A stretch of 8,979 nt of DNA from NCBI GenBank assembly GCA_937982495.1, contig CALJLX010000015.1, positions 1 through 8,979 of the forward strand, in the 5' to 3' direction. The stretch comes from an uncultured Desulfuromonas sp. (lineage in GTDB: Bacteria; Desulfobacterota; Desulfuromonadia; Desulfuromonadales; Trichloromonadaceae). Both the position numbers and the translations under genes were made by a program. This document shows, one piece after another, positions 1-6,729 of this stretch. Under the pieces are notes generated by a model. That model was given only the letters and a program-made list of their open reading frames with translations. It was not told the origin of the DNA and did not search any database. Within the stretch, counting starts at the first letter, position 1. Each line of letters opens with the position of its first letter.

Positions 1-803
1 ACTGGGCGGCGCGCCCGGACATGGCGGCGATGCTCAACAACTTCCCGATGATGCTGCAGATCGACCGCAAGATCTTCCTGAGCGAAGCCGGCACCGTGCT
101 CGGCTCGCCGGTCCCGGGCCCGCAGAGCGCCGCCACCTATCCCGGCATCGCCAAGGCGATCAACGTCGGTCTCGGCAAAATGGCCGTCGACATGGGCTAC
201 GCCCCGGTCGGCACGCCGCTGGAAACAGCCGGGCAGGGGATGTGGTCGGGGAGCTTCTTCGGCATGTGGGTACCGCCGAACATGGATGAACTCTCGCCCT
301 TCTTCGGCGAAGTAACCTCCTTCATCACCCTGAGCCATGCCATCAAGAGCAACAAGGCGTACACCGGCGACGCCTGCTACGCCTGCCACTTTACCGAGGC
401 CGAATATAACGGCGCGGCTAAACCCAAGTACCTCAGTTTCGCCGACCTGGGCTATCCCGACCGCGACCTCAACGGCCGGGTCGACCCGATGTACGACCGG
501 GAACCGGTCGCCGAGATCTGCGGCGACGGGCTCGACAACGACGGCGACGGCCAGGCCGACTGCGCCGACCTTGACTGCGACGGCAGTCCACTGTGCATCG
601 ACACGACGGAAGCGATCTGTGATGACGGCGCGGACAACGATGGCGACGGTCAGATCGACTGTGCCGACAGCGACTGTCTGGGTATCGGTCTGTGTAGTGC
701 CGAAGTAACGGCAAACGCCTGTTCCGACGGGTTCGATAACGACGGCGACGGACTGACCGACTGCGCCGACCCCGGCTGCGCCAGGAACAGGGTTTGCCGA
801 TAA
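1..803 (+). CDS. C-terminal part of an exported c-type haem protein with three calcium-binding-type repeats (5' partial)
   Basis: The reading frame is open from the window edge (first full codon at base 3), so the true start lies outside; the ATG at 21 is probably internal. Numbering from that Met, a single haem c attachment motif CYACH lies at residues 119-123 (bases 375-389). The C-terminus holds three tandem units of 33-34 residues beginning at Cys167, Cys200 and Cys234. Each has the pattern C-x-D-G-x-D-N-D-G-D-G-x-x-D-C-A-D, and they end at the stop codon. D-x-D-x-D-G spacing with a further Asp at position 12 resembles EF-hand/thrombospondin-3 calcium loops, and the regular Cys pairs suggest disulfides, so the repeats should fold outside the cytoplasm. 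CXXCH means periplasmic or extracellular haem. The part before the haem motif matches no family I recognise. It could be the tail of a larger multihaem cytochrome. The next gene begins 68 bp downstream on the same strand. Confidence 0.8.
   Translation, partial: WAARPDMAAMLNNFPMMLQIDRKIFLSEAGTVLGSPVPGPQSAATYPGIAKAINVGLGKMAVDMGYAPVGTPLETAGQGMWSGSFFGMWVPPNMDELSPFFGEVTSFITLSHAIKSNKAYTGDACYACHFTEAEYNGAAKPKYLSFADLGYPDRDLNGRVDPMYDREPVAEICGDGLDNDGDGQADCADLDCDGSPLCIDTTEAICDDGADNDGDGQIDCADSDCLGIGLCSAEVTANACSDGFDNDGDGLTDCADPGCARNRVCR
519..797 (+). repeat. Three tandem Cys/Asp-rich D-x-D-x-D-G coding repeats
   Basis: Units begin at 519, 618 and 720 (periods 99 and 102 bp). Each encodes C-x-D-G-x-D-N-D-G-D-G-x-x-D-C-A-D-x-x-C followed by a more variable linker ending in Cys. 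The D-N-D-G-D-G core is identical in all three, while linkers and synonymous sites differ. That indicates old, selected protein repeats rather than a recent slippage array. Confidence 0.85.
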
Positions 804-813
804 AACGGAACGG

Positions 814-840
814 CGGCGGAGAGGATCCGCCTCTCCGCCG
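814..840 (+). terminator. Strong GC-rich intergenic hairpin without U-tract
   Basis: A perfect 11-bp inverted repeat (814-824 with 830-840) closes a 5-nt loop, 10 bp after the stop codon of the haem protein gene. No T-run follows, so it is not a canonical intrinsic terminator. It could be a 3'-end stabiliser, a partial terminator or a processing site between the two genes. Confidence 0.5.
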
Positions 841-871
841 ATACACCCGACAACGAATAATGGGGGAAAAA

Positions 872-2605
872 ATGAGAAAGTTGCGTTATCCAAATAGAAT
901 TTGGTCAATCGCCTTAACCGGACTGCTCCTTGGCGCCGTTGCCGATGCGCGGGGAGAGACGGTCAACTACACCTCACCTAAGCACGTTTTCAGCATCAAT
1001 GATGTGATGTGCGACGATAACCTTTTCGGGATGGCGTGCCTGAGTTCGCAACAGGTTCGCGACCCCAAGGATGGGCAATTTTATTATGGGATCGACAACG
1101 CCTACGGCTATCAGGTTCAGGACTTTTCAGTGCCCGTTCCCCTACCCATGGACGGAGTTTACGACAACGGACAGATTCGCAACATCGCGGATGAATCCGG
1201 AAATGTCAAAGGCGTGGCGACCATCACCCAGGTCACGCCGCGTTTTCTCAGCGGCCTCCTGCGGGGAGAATGGGCCGCCGGTCTCGGTGGGAATTCGGTG
1301 AAGGCGGCCAGTGAGCACTGGCTGGTCATGGATCATGTGCTCAATGCCCCCTGGATGCCGCCGCTGGTTGAAGTGAAGTACGATATGTCCGGAAATGCCC
1401 TGAATGTGGGGGATTTCAGCAGCCGTATGAAGGACGATGGGAAAATCCTTTTCATGTGGGGCAATCTGAACAAAAAACCGACGGAACTGCGTCTTTATAC
1501 GACCCTGCCGCTGCCGGAGGCCTGGAAGGCCCCCGGAGCCGACTACAAGGTGACGTCGGCGCGGTTGCTGGTCACTCACCTGATTTCCAACAGTCCCAAC
1601 GATCAATTGCGCCCGGAGGACTTTGAAAACGAATCCGCCACCGGCATCCTGCCAAAATATACCGTTTGCCCGAGCGCTCCGGCGACGGCGCCCGGCGCCT
1701 GTTCCGGGCTTCCCGCCGGCACCTGGGTTTCGGCCGTCGACTCGACGGAAGGGGACGGCGATTTCATCCCCGCCGGGACGGTTCTGCGCCAGACGACTCC
1801 GATTGTCTACGACCGGGATCTGGACGGCACCCCCGAATATGTCGACTATTACACCAATGCCTGGTATACGACTCTCGATCGAGATCCTTTCGGTGGCCCC
1901 AACCCTCGCTGGCGTCTGAAGTCGAGCAAGTATGGCCAGGATCTGCCCGGCGTCGAACTGCCGCAATATGAGCGGGATACCCTCACCACCACCAGCCTCG
2001 ACCTGCTCAGCGTCAAGGATGAGGAAGGCCATTCGATTCTCGCGCAAAGCGCCAACTGGTACCGCTACCTCGACATCAATCCGGAAAAAGGCGATCTGGT
2101 CCAGGACAGCTTTACCGCCGACGGCTGTCCGCTCACTCCCGATTTTGACCTGATGGTTTACATCAAGGGGGAATATTCGGGGAACGAAATTTACGATGCC
2201 CAACTGCTGATTAGCTACGAAGACCCGGATAATCAGGACCCTCCGCCGGCGGCCCTGCCGGACGTCACCCTCGACAGCATTTCCCTTCCCGCGGTTACGG
2301 GCGGGAAGAGCGGCGATATCGACGTTCTGCTGCACAATGAAGTCGCCGGCGCCGCCAGCGGCATTCTGACCGTCGAGGTAAAGGATCAGAATGGGGTATT
2401 GCTGGATGATTATCGCACCAGCTTTACAACCGACACAGCCGGCGGACCGAGTCTCATCTCTTTTCAATGGACGGCCCCGACTTATCTGACCACCGTGACC
2501 GCCACCGCCGTCGTCAGTGGGGTGGCGGAGGAAATCAACCTGGCCAATAACAGCGCCTCGGATAGCTTGCTGGTCAAGCAGATCAAAGCCAGCGGGAAAA
2601 AATAA
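872..2605 (+). CDS. Secreted protein of unknown function with EF-hand-like loop and C-terminal CARDB/Ig-like domain
   Basis: 577 residues from the ATG at 872. That start is preceded by a GGGGGA stretch about 5 nt upstream and gives a clean Sec signal peptide (basic MRKLRY, hydrophobic core about 10-24, A-D-A cleavage near residue 26). An in-frame ATG at 860 would only add four residues. The mature part has few cysteines (47, 56, 266 among them) and no CXXCH, so it is not a cytochrome. Residues 314-325 read D-R-D-L-D-G then end in Asp at position 12, an EF-hand-like calcium loop. Residues from about 463 to 570 look like a CARDB/Ig-like beta-sandwich ending in a typical N-L-A-N-N-S segment; such domains usually act in adhesion or as spacers in surface proteins. 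The large middle part is unrecognised. The gene sits between an exported haem protein and another exported protein, so a shared cell-envelope role is inferred, not shown. Confidence 0.85.
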   Translation: MRKLRYPNRIWSIALTGLLLGAVADARGETVNYTSPKHVFSINDVMCDDNLFGMACLSSQQVRDPKDGQFYYGIDNAYGYQVQDFSVPVPLPMDGVYDNGQIRNIADESGNVKGVATITQVTPRFLSGLLRGEWAAGLGGNSVKAASEHWLVMDHVLNAPWMPPLVEVKYDMSGNALNVGDFSSRMKDDGKILFMWGNLNKKPTELRLYTTLPLPEAWKAPGADYKVTSARLLVTHLISNSPNDQLRPEDFENESATGILPKYTVCPSAPATAPGACSGLPAGTWVSAVDSTEGDGDFIPAGTVLRQTTPIVYDRDLDGTPEYVDYYTNAWYTTLDRDPFGGPNPRWRLKSSKYGQDLPGVELPQYERDTLTTTSLDLLSVKDEEGHSILAQSANWYRYLDINPEKGDLVQDSFTADGCPLTPDFDLMVYIKGEYSGNEIYDAQLLISYEDPDNQDPPPAALPDVTLDSISLPAVTGGKSGDIDVLLHNEVAGAASGILTVEVKDQNGVLLDDYRTSFTTDTAGGPSLISFQWTAPTYLTTVTATAVVSGVAEEINLANNSASDSLLVKQIKASGKK

Positions 2606-2616
2606 TTGTCAAGAGT

Positions 2617-2639
2617 CCCCCGCGGCCTTGCCGCGGGGG
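2617..2639 (+). terminator. Perfect 10-bp GC hairpin between two genes, no U-tract
   Basis: CCCCCGCGGC (2617-2626) and its exact complement (2630-2639) flank a CTT loop, starting 12 bp after one stop codon and ending 18 bp before the next ATG. It lacks a T-run. It may attenuate transcription or shape expression of the downstream gene, whose ribosome-binding site is weak; the only good purine run (GGGGGA, 2635-2640) is buried in this stem. Confidence 0.55.
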
Positions 2640-2657
2640 ATCGACTCGGGCCTCGAA

Positions 2658-3275
2658 ATGAACTCCTTCGCCAAGTTCCTTGTTCTCCTGATGTTTATCG
2701 TTCTCCCGGTTCCGGTGGCCCATGCCGTCCTGACCTACGTTGCCGATATGGAGGTTCGCGTTCAGGATTCGATTTCTGTGTCGCGAATTTGGGCACGGCC
2801 CGGACTGATCCGCATGTCGGTGTCTTCCGGCCGAGCTTTTTCCGATGTCATTGCCGATTACGGCCAGGGCCGGGCGTGGGCGCTGGCCCCGATGGCCGGC
2901 AAATATCAAGAGTTTCCCGTCAAGGTTTTGAGCAGTCAGATCCCGCATTTTTTCGATCCGGCCCTGCGTATCGACAAACGGGGACTGCCGCTGCGGGAAG
3001 AAATCGACGGTCATAAGGCGGTTAGGTATCAGGTTTATATTGAACAACCGGGCGGACGAAAATACCAAGGCTTGCTCTGGGAGGCCGAGGATCTCCCCGG
3101 ATACCCGCTGCGCTGGGAGGATGCGGAGCAAAAGCTGACGGCCCATTGGAAAAATGCCGTATTGACCGAAATATCCGAGCATATCTTTAGCATTCCCGAC
3201 TATTACACGGAACAGAAAGGCGATGTCGGCGGCGCCCCCGCGCGGAGCGGTTGCCGGGAACGGCCTGTTCGCTAG
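2658..3275 (+). CDS. Exported LolA-like/DUF4412-like periplasmic protein
   Basis: 205 residues. The ATG at 2658 gives a textbook Sec signal peptide: MNSFAK, a long hydrophobic core, and cleavage after A-H-A at residue 23. Upstream in-frame codons would run back into the preceding gene and lack a signal. The mature protein starts with V-L-T-Y-V-A-D-M and alternates beta strands, including the D-Y-G-Q-G-R-A-W-A-L stretch and a later E-I-D-G-H-K-A-V-R-Y segment. This resembles the half-barrel of LolA/LolB or DUF4412 proteins, in which a strand says what the protein was 'wearing' (ion or lipid-derived anchor). That assignment comes from general pattern only and no diagnostic motif is present. The last 15 residues are charged and low in hydrophobicity. 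The Shine-Dalgarno sequence is weak and a strong hairpin lies just upstream, suggesting coupled or modulated translation. It is the last gene before a good terminator. Confidence 0.75.
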   Translation: MNSFAKFLVLLMFIVLPVPVAHAVLTYVADMEVRVQDSISVSRIWARPGLIRMSVSSGRAFSDVIADYGQGRAWALAPMAGKYQEFPVKVLSSQIPHFFDPALRIDKRGLPLREEIDGHKAVRYQVYIEQPGGRKYQGLLWEAEDLPGYPLRWEDAEQKLTAHWKNAVLTEISEHIFSIPDYYTEQKGDVGGAPARSGCRERPVR

Positions 3276-3283
3276 TCGGTCCT

Positions 3284-3306
3284 GCCCGGCGCGGGTTTTT
3301 CCGGGC
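3284..3306 (+). terminator. Weak terminator-like GC hairpin with internal T5
   Basis: Directly after the stop at 3275 there are two mutually exclusive foldings: CCCG/CGGG (3285-3288 with 3292-3295) followed by TTTTT, or GCCCGG/CCGGGC (3284-3289 with 3301-3306) enclosing those Ts. The first is terminator-like but only 4-5 bp. A much better terminator lies 62 bp further on. Confidence 0.3.
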
Positions 3307-3367
3307 GGGGGCCGCCGCGGTCGAATCAGGGGGTTAGGAATCCTCGGTCATGTTGTCTTGTGACTTT

Positions 3368-3403
3368 ACGGGGGAGGCTTCGGGCCTTTCCCGTTTTTAT
3401 TTT
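3368..3403 (+). terminator. Rho-independent terminator
   Basis: An 11-bp stem (3368-3378 with 3384-3394, including two G-U pairs) with a TTCGG loop is followed by TTTTT-A-TTTT. It lies about 90 bp after the stop of the LolA-like gene and before the L,D-transpeptidase promoter candidate. It therefore probably ends the transcript of the exported-protein block and separates it from the next gene. Confidence 0.75.
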
Positions 3404-3414
3404 CCTTGGCGGGA

Positions 3415-3444
3415 CTGGCAAACTCAGCCGTCGGCGAGTATCAT
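3415..3444 (+). promoter_or_regulatory. Candidate sigma70 promoter for the L,D-transpeptidase gene
   Basis: CTGGCA (3415-3420, 4 of 6 to TTGACA) lies 18 bp before TATCAT (3439-3444, 5 of 6 to TATAAT), just past the terminator. The predicted transcript start near 3451 would leave a leader of about 75 nt. This is motif matching only. Confidence 0.4.
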
Positions 3445-3524
3445 TAAGGAAATGCTTTTTCCAGCGAGGCTTGTTCCGTTTCATTCGTTGCCCTGAATCT
3501 GAAACTATGTCGAGGGGTTTTGCA

Positions 3525-5192
3525 ATGCGCCTGGTCGCTGTCGCGGTTCTACTGTTCTTCGCTCTCCTTTTGAGTTCTTCCCTCCCGGCATCCGCCTTAT
3601 CCCTCAGGGAACAGGTTCAAGGTGAGCTGCTCTCGCTCCTTGAGCCGATTTCCGCGACCGGGAGACTGGCGCTGGCTTCCGGCGTGATCCGGATCGAAGC
3701 CCCACTGGCGCGGATCTATTCCGAGCGGCAAAATCAGCCGCTGTGGATCGGTGATCAGGGGCCTCGGCCCGAATCTCTCGTACTGCTCGACACCCTGCGA
3801 AAGAGCACGGCGGAAGGGCTGATTCCGGAAGATTATCATGTCGGACCGATGGCCGAACTGCTGGCCCTGGCCGGGGAGATGCCTCGCCACGGCATGCTCT
3901 GCGATCCCTGTGCCCTGGCTCGTCTCGATCTGGTCTTGACCGAGGCTTTTTGGATGTATACGCGGGATCATTTCGTGGGGCGCATGGCCTTTGCGCACCT
4001 GCGGGAAGCGCCGGAACTCGGTGATCGGGCAACAGACCCGGCGCTAGTGCTGGAAGAGGCTTTACGGCAGGGGCGCTTCGCCGAGGTTTTGGCGGGGCTG
4101 GTGCCGAAGGATCCGGGGTATGTCCGGTTGATGGAGCAGCTTGAGATTTACAGGCAGCGGGCGGCGACGGGGAGCTGGCCGAAGGTGGAGCCGGGGGAAA
4201 CCTTGCGTCCCGGTATGCGTCATGAGCGGGTGCGGCAACTGAAGGAGCGTCTGCGCGCGACTTCGGACCGGATCTGGCCGGAAAACGAGCCGGACGACCT
4301 GCTGTCCGGAGAGTTGCTGGAGGCGGTCAGGGATTTTCAGCGCTTGCACGGGTTGGATGTGGACGGCGTGGTCGGGCCGCGTACCCTGGCGGAACTCAAC
4401 GTCTCGGTGGAGGAACGGGTGCGGCAGATCGAATGGAATCTGGAGCGGTGGCGTTGGCTGCCGAAGCCGACGCCGTCCCGTTATCTTGAAGTAAATATCC
4501 CCGATTTTACCCTGAAGCTGGTGGACAACGGGCAACCGGTGATGGAGATGGCGGTCATCGTCGGTACTGAAATCCGTAAAACTCCAGTCTTTTTCGGGAC
4601 CATGACCTATCTGGAGCTTTCTCCCTATTGGAGTGTGCCTCCGACCATTCTGCGCGAGGACAAGCTGCCGCTGATCCGTAAAAATCCGGGGTGGCTGGCG
4701 CAAAAACATTTTGAGATCGTCTCCTGGAACAACTCCGGGGCGATCATCGATCCCGCCGGCATTGACTGGAGTACGGTGACGGCGAATAATTTTCCGGGGA
4801 TGTTGCGGCAAAAGCCCGGTCCCTGGAATCCCTTGGGGCGAGTGAAGTTTATGTTCCCCAACCACTTGGCCGTCTATCTTCACGACACTTCGGAACGTCA
4901 TCTGTTCAAGAAGCGGGTGCGGCTTTTCAGTTCCGGCTGCATTCGAATCGAACGCCCCTTCGATCTGGCCTTTTATCTGCTCGAACCCCAGGGCTGGTCC
5001 CGGGAGGAACTGGAGGCGGCCATGAGCCAGAGCAAGCCGCGTCGGGTTTCATTGAAAGAGTCGCTGCCCGTGCGGCTTCTTTACTGGACCGCCTGGGTCG
5101 ACGATGAGGGCGTCATGCAGTTTCGTCCCGACTACTATCAGCGCGATCTCGATATGCAGGCCGCGTTGGACCTCTGGCGCTATCGCCCCTGA
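3525..5192 (+). CDS. YcbB/LdtD-type murein L,D-transpeptidase
   Basis: 555 residues. The ATG at 3525 is chosen over the in-frame ATG at 3507 because GAGGGG (3512-3517) sits 7 nt before it and the protein then opens directly with a Sec signal (hydrophobic residues 3-20, A-S-A cleavage near 24). After the signal comes a mostly helical scaffold region (about 25-215), a peptidoglycan-binding domain (about 227-292, with the F-Q-x-x-H-G-L-x-x-D-G-V-V-G-P-x-T core), and a YkuD catalytic domain (about 319-490). The active site is visible as H-D-T-S-x-x-H (His453, His459) and S-S-G-C-I-R with the nucleophile Cys472. This is the YcbB order of domains, at slightly below its usual length of about 600. 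The family makes 3-3 cross-links between meso-diaminopimelate residues in the periplasm and can support beta-lactam tolerance. It is monocistronic here, and its stop is 3 bp from the stop of the convergent gene. Confidence 0.93.
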   Translation: MRLVAVAVLLFFALLLSSSLPASALSLREQVQGELLSLLEPISATGRLALASGVIRIEAPLARIYSERQNQPLWIGDQGPRPESLVLLDTLRKSTAEGLIPEDYHVGPMAELLALAGEMPRHGMLCDPCALARLDLVLTEAFWMYTRDHFVGRMAFAHLREAPELGDRATDPALVLEEALRQGRFAEVLAGLVPKDPGYVRLMEQLEIYRQRAATGSWPKVEPGETLRPGMRHERVRQLKERLRATSDRIWPENEPDDLLSGELLEAVRDFQRLHGLDVDGVVGPRTLAELNVSVEERVRQIEWNLERWRWLPKPTPSRYLEVNIPDFTLKLVDNGQPVMEMAVIVGTEIRKTPVFFGTMTYLELSPYWSVPPTILREDKLPLIRKNPGWLAQKHFEIVSWNNSGAIIDPAGIDWSTVTANNFPGMLRQKPGPWNPLGRVKFMFPNHLAVYLHDTSERHLFKKRVRLFSSGCIRIERPFDLAFYLLEPQGWSREELEAAMSQSKPRRVSLKESLPVRLLYWTAWVDDEGVMQFRPDYYQRDLDMQAALDLWRYRP

Positions 5193-5195
5193 CCC

Positions 5196-6371
5196 TCAGA
5201 ACAGATCTTTCAGCCAGCCGAAGGCGATCAGCGTTCCCGCCGAGGCGCCGAAGGAGGAAAAGAAGAAGACCAGCAGCACCCGGGTCATGCGGTTGCCCCA
5301 CCAGCCGCGCACCGAGGTCATATCGTCGGGCACCCTCTCCAGGTCGCGTACCGTCGGCGCGGCGACGAAGGCTTGGACGATGCCGGTGATGAACCCGACG
5401 CCGATGGCGGGATGCAGGGTGGTGATGGGGGCGCCGAGAAAGGACGCGAGAACGGTCAGGGGATGGCCGAAGGCGAGGAGCGAGCCGAGTGCCGAGAGCA
5501 GTCCGGTCGCGAGAATCCAGGCCAGGGCGGCATCGGCGATTTTTTTGGGATCGCCAAAGAGGAAGCCGCCGACGAAGAGCAGGATCACCAGGGCGGGGAT
5601 GAGCCAGGGGACGATTTTCGAGGCGGCGGGTTTTTCGGGGATGGTGGAGATCTCGGCGATGGTCCCGTCGGAAATTTCCTCCGTCAGCTGTCGGCTGATG
5701 CCGGGCAGATGGGCGGCGCCGACCACCGCGACGACTTTCGTGCCCGGGGTGTTGCGGATGTGGTGGGCCATGTAGGTATCGCGCTCATCCACCAGGATGG
5801 TTTTGACCGAGGGGAGAATGGTGCCCATCTCTTCGAGCATGGCGGAAAGGGTGTCGCTCTGGCGCAGGCGCGCCAGTTCTTCTTCGTCGATTTCGGTTTT
5901 TTCGAAAAGGCCGGCCAGCAGCGTGGCGAGCAGGTTCATCTTCTTCCACAGGCCGGTCTTGCGCCAGGCGCGCAGCAGAGTGGTGCGGATGTCGCGGTCC
6001 ACCAGCGCCACCGGTATCCGTTTCTCCTCGGCGAGATCGGCGGCGGCGGCCAGTTCGGCTCCCGGCTTGACCCCCGTTTGCAGTCCCATGCGCTTCTGGT
6101 AGGAAGCCAGGGCCAGGTTCGCCATCAGAAAAGGCGCCTGGCCTTTTTTGATGACCTGGAGGACATTCAGGGATTCCCACTGATTGCGGTTGCGCAGGGA
6201 TTGCAGGCGCTGGGCATCGAGTTCCACGCAGACGGCGTCGGGGTGTTCCGTTTCAATGACTTGCCGGACCTGGTCGACGGAAGCCTGGGAGATGTGGGCG
6301 GTGCCGATCAGAATGATTTCCTTGTCGGGCATTTGGATGCGTAAGGGGGCGTTGGTGCTTTCAGTTTCCAT
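5196..6371 (-). CDS. TraB/PrgY-family membrane protein
   Basis: 391 residues from the ATG at 6371, close to the usual length of the bacterial/archaeal TraB family. Longer in-frame starts (ATG at 6446, or further up) would translate through a Pro/Ser-rich stretch and a hairpin, so they are less likely. However, the AGGA upstream of 6371 is 13 nt away, so the start is uncertain. The N-terminal soluble domain has the family hallmarks: I-G-T-A-H-I-S (22-28), V-C-V-E-L-D-x-x-R (47-55), E-R-D-x-Y-M-A-H-H-I (196-205) and V-G-A-A-H-L-P-G-I (217-225). These conserved His/Glu residues are shared with the TIKI/EreA-like superfamily of putative metalloproteases. The C-terminal part has about four membrane segments (about 253-273, 279-300, 310-335, 362-387). 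In enterococci TraB/PrgY reduces pheromone activity; the role in this organism is unknown. No convincing promoter is seen; it lies downstream of the 6S RNA gene on the same strand. Confidence 0.9.
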   Translation of the reverse strand: METESTNAPLRIQMPDKEIILIGTAHISQASVDQVRQVIETEHPDAVCVELDAQRLQSLRNRNQWESLNVLQVIKKGQAPFLMANLALASYQKRMGLQTGVKPGAELAAAADLAEEKRIPVALVDRDIRTTLLRAWRKTGLWKKMNLLATLLAGLFEKTEIDEEELARLRQSDTLSAMLEEMGTILPSVKTILVDERDTYMAHHIRNTPGTKVVAVVGAAHLPGISRQLTEEISDGTIAEISTIPEKPAASKIVPWLIPALVILLFVGGFLFGDPKKIADAALAWILATGLLSALGSLLAFGHPLTVLASFLGAPITTLHPAIGVGFITGIVQAFVAAPTVRDLERVPDDMTSVRGWWGNRMTRVLLVFFFSSFGASAGTLIAFGWLKDLF

Positions 6372-6456
6372 CGGAACGGATCTTTCCTGAGGTGTGGCTG
6401 GAGAAAGGGAGGGGGAGGGTTTTCCTTTTTGCACTGAACCGGACATAAAAATCAGC

Positions 6457-6488
6457 AAGTCGAGGCGAGTTTCGCCTCGACTTTTTTT
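6457..6488 (+). terminator. Strong hairpin with T7 tract, + strand orientation
   Basis: A 12-bp perfect stem (6457-6468 with 6472-6483) with a GTT loop runs into TTTTTTT (6482-6488). As an intrinsic terminator it faces the + strand, although no + strand gene ends nearby; the closest is the L,D-transpeptidase 1.3 kb upstream. Read on the - strand the stem is followed by TT-GCTGA-TTTTT, a poorer tract that could still act as a back-up terminator after 6S RNA and before the TraB-family gene. Confidence 0.65.
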
Positions 6489-6493
6489 GTGGG

Positions 6494-6531
6494 AAAACAA
6501 AAAGCGCCCCCCTTGGCGGTGAGCGCTTTTT
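6494..6531 (-). terminator. Rho-independent terminator of the 6S RNA gene
   Basis: Reading the - strand, AAAAAGCGC (6531-6523) pairs with GCGCTTTTT (6507-6499) around a C/G-rich 15-nt loop, and the T-tract continues as TTTTTGTTTT. It begins immediately after the closing helix of the RNA, so it defines the 3' end of the primary transcript. Confidence 0.75.
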
Positions 6532-6535
6532 CCGA

Positions 6536-6717
6536 AAACTCTCCACGCCTGTCGTGGGTCATTGGGCCTCCAGCGAGTCCCAAAAAGGTGGAATCTCTTG
6601 TAGGCATATCAGGCGTCCCACTCAAGGTGGGCTGGCTCACAACGCCCCTGAATCGATCCCGTAAAAAAATTATTCCGCTCGGGCGTTCTGACCACACATA
6701 CAGGGTAGAGAGGCTTT
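6536..6717 (-). ncRNA. ssrS: 6S RNA (regulator of sigma70-RNA polymerase)
   Basis: No protein fits here, but the - strand forms a 6S-like structure of about 180 nt. The 5' segment C-T-C-T-C-T-A-C-C-C-T-G (6712-6701) pairs along its full length with 6539-6551, with one bulged C at 6547. The helix can extend outward through AAA/TTT (6715-6717 with 6536-6538). A second helix, GTGGTCA (6695-6689) with 6554-6561, again has a bulged C. Inside is a large open region, then an apical stem (6650-6642 with 6610-6616) capped by CCCAC/GTGGG. The 5' side of the bubble (C-C-C-G-A-G-C-G-G-A-A-T-A-A-T) resembles the region of E. coli 6S from which product RNAs are made. A near-consensus promoter and a terminator flank it exactly. 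6S mimics an open promoter and sequesters the sigma70 holoenzyme in stationary phase. SRP RNA, tmRNA and RNase P do not fit. I am fairly but not fully sure. Confidence 0.75.
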
Positions 6718-6729
6718 CCGGTTGAATCG

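Noticed and set aside
1142..2467. Long open frame (441 codons) on the - strand opposite the secreted CARDB-like protein
   Set aside because: It is antisense to a gene with a clear signal peptide and domain pattern. The translation is Arg/Gly/Gln-rich without domain logic or a ribosome-binding site, as expected of a GC-rich shadow frame.
5373..6344. 323-codon + strand frame inside the TraB-family gene
   Set aside because: The translation is Gly/Asp/Gln-rich low-complexity sequence, while the opposite strand carries all TraB motifs and membrane helices. It is a shadow frame.
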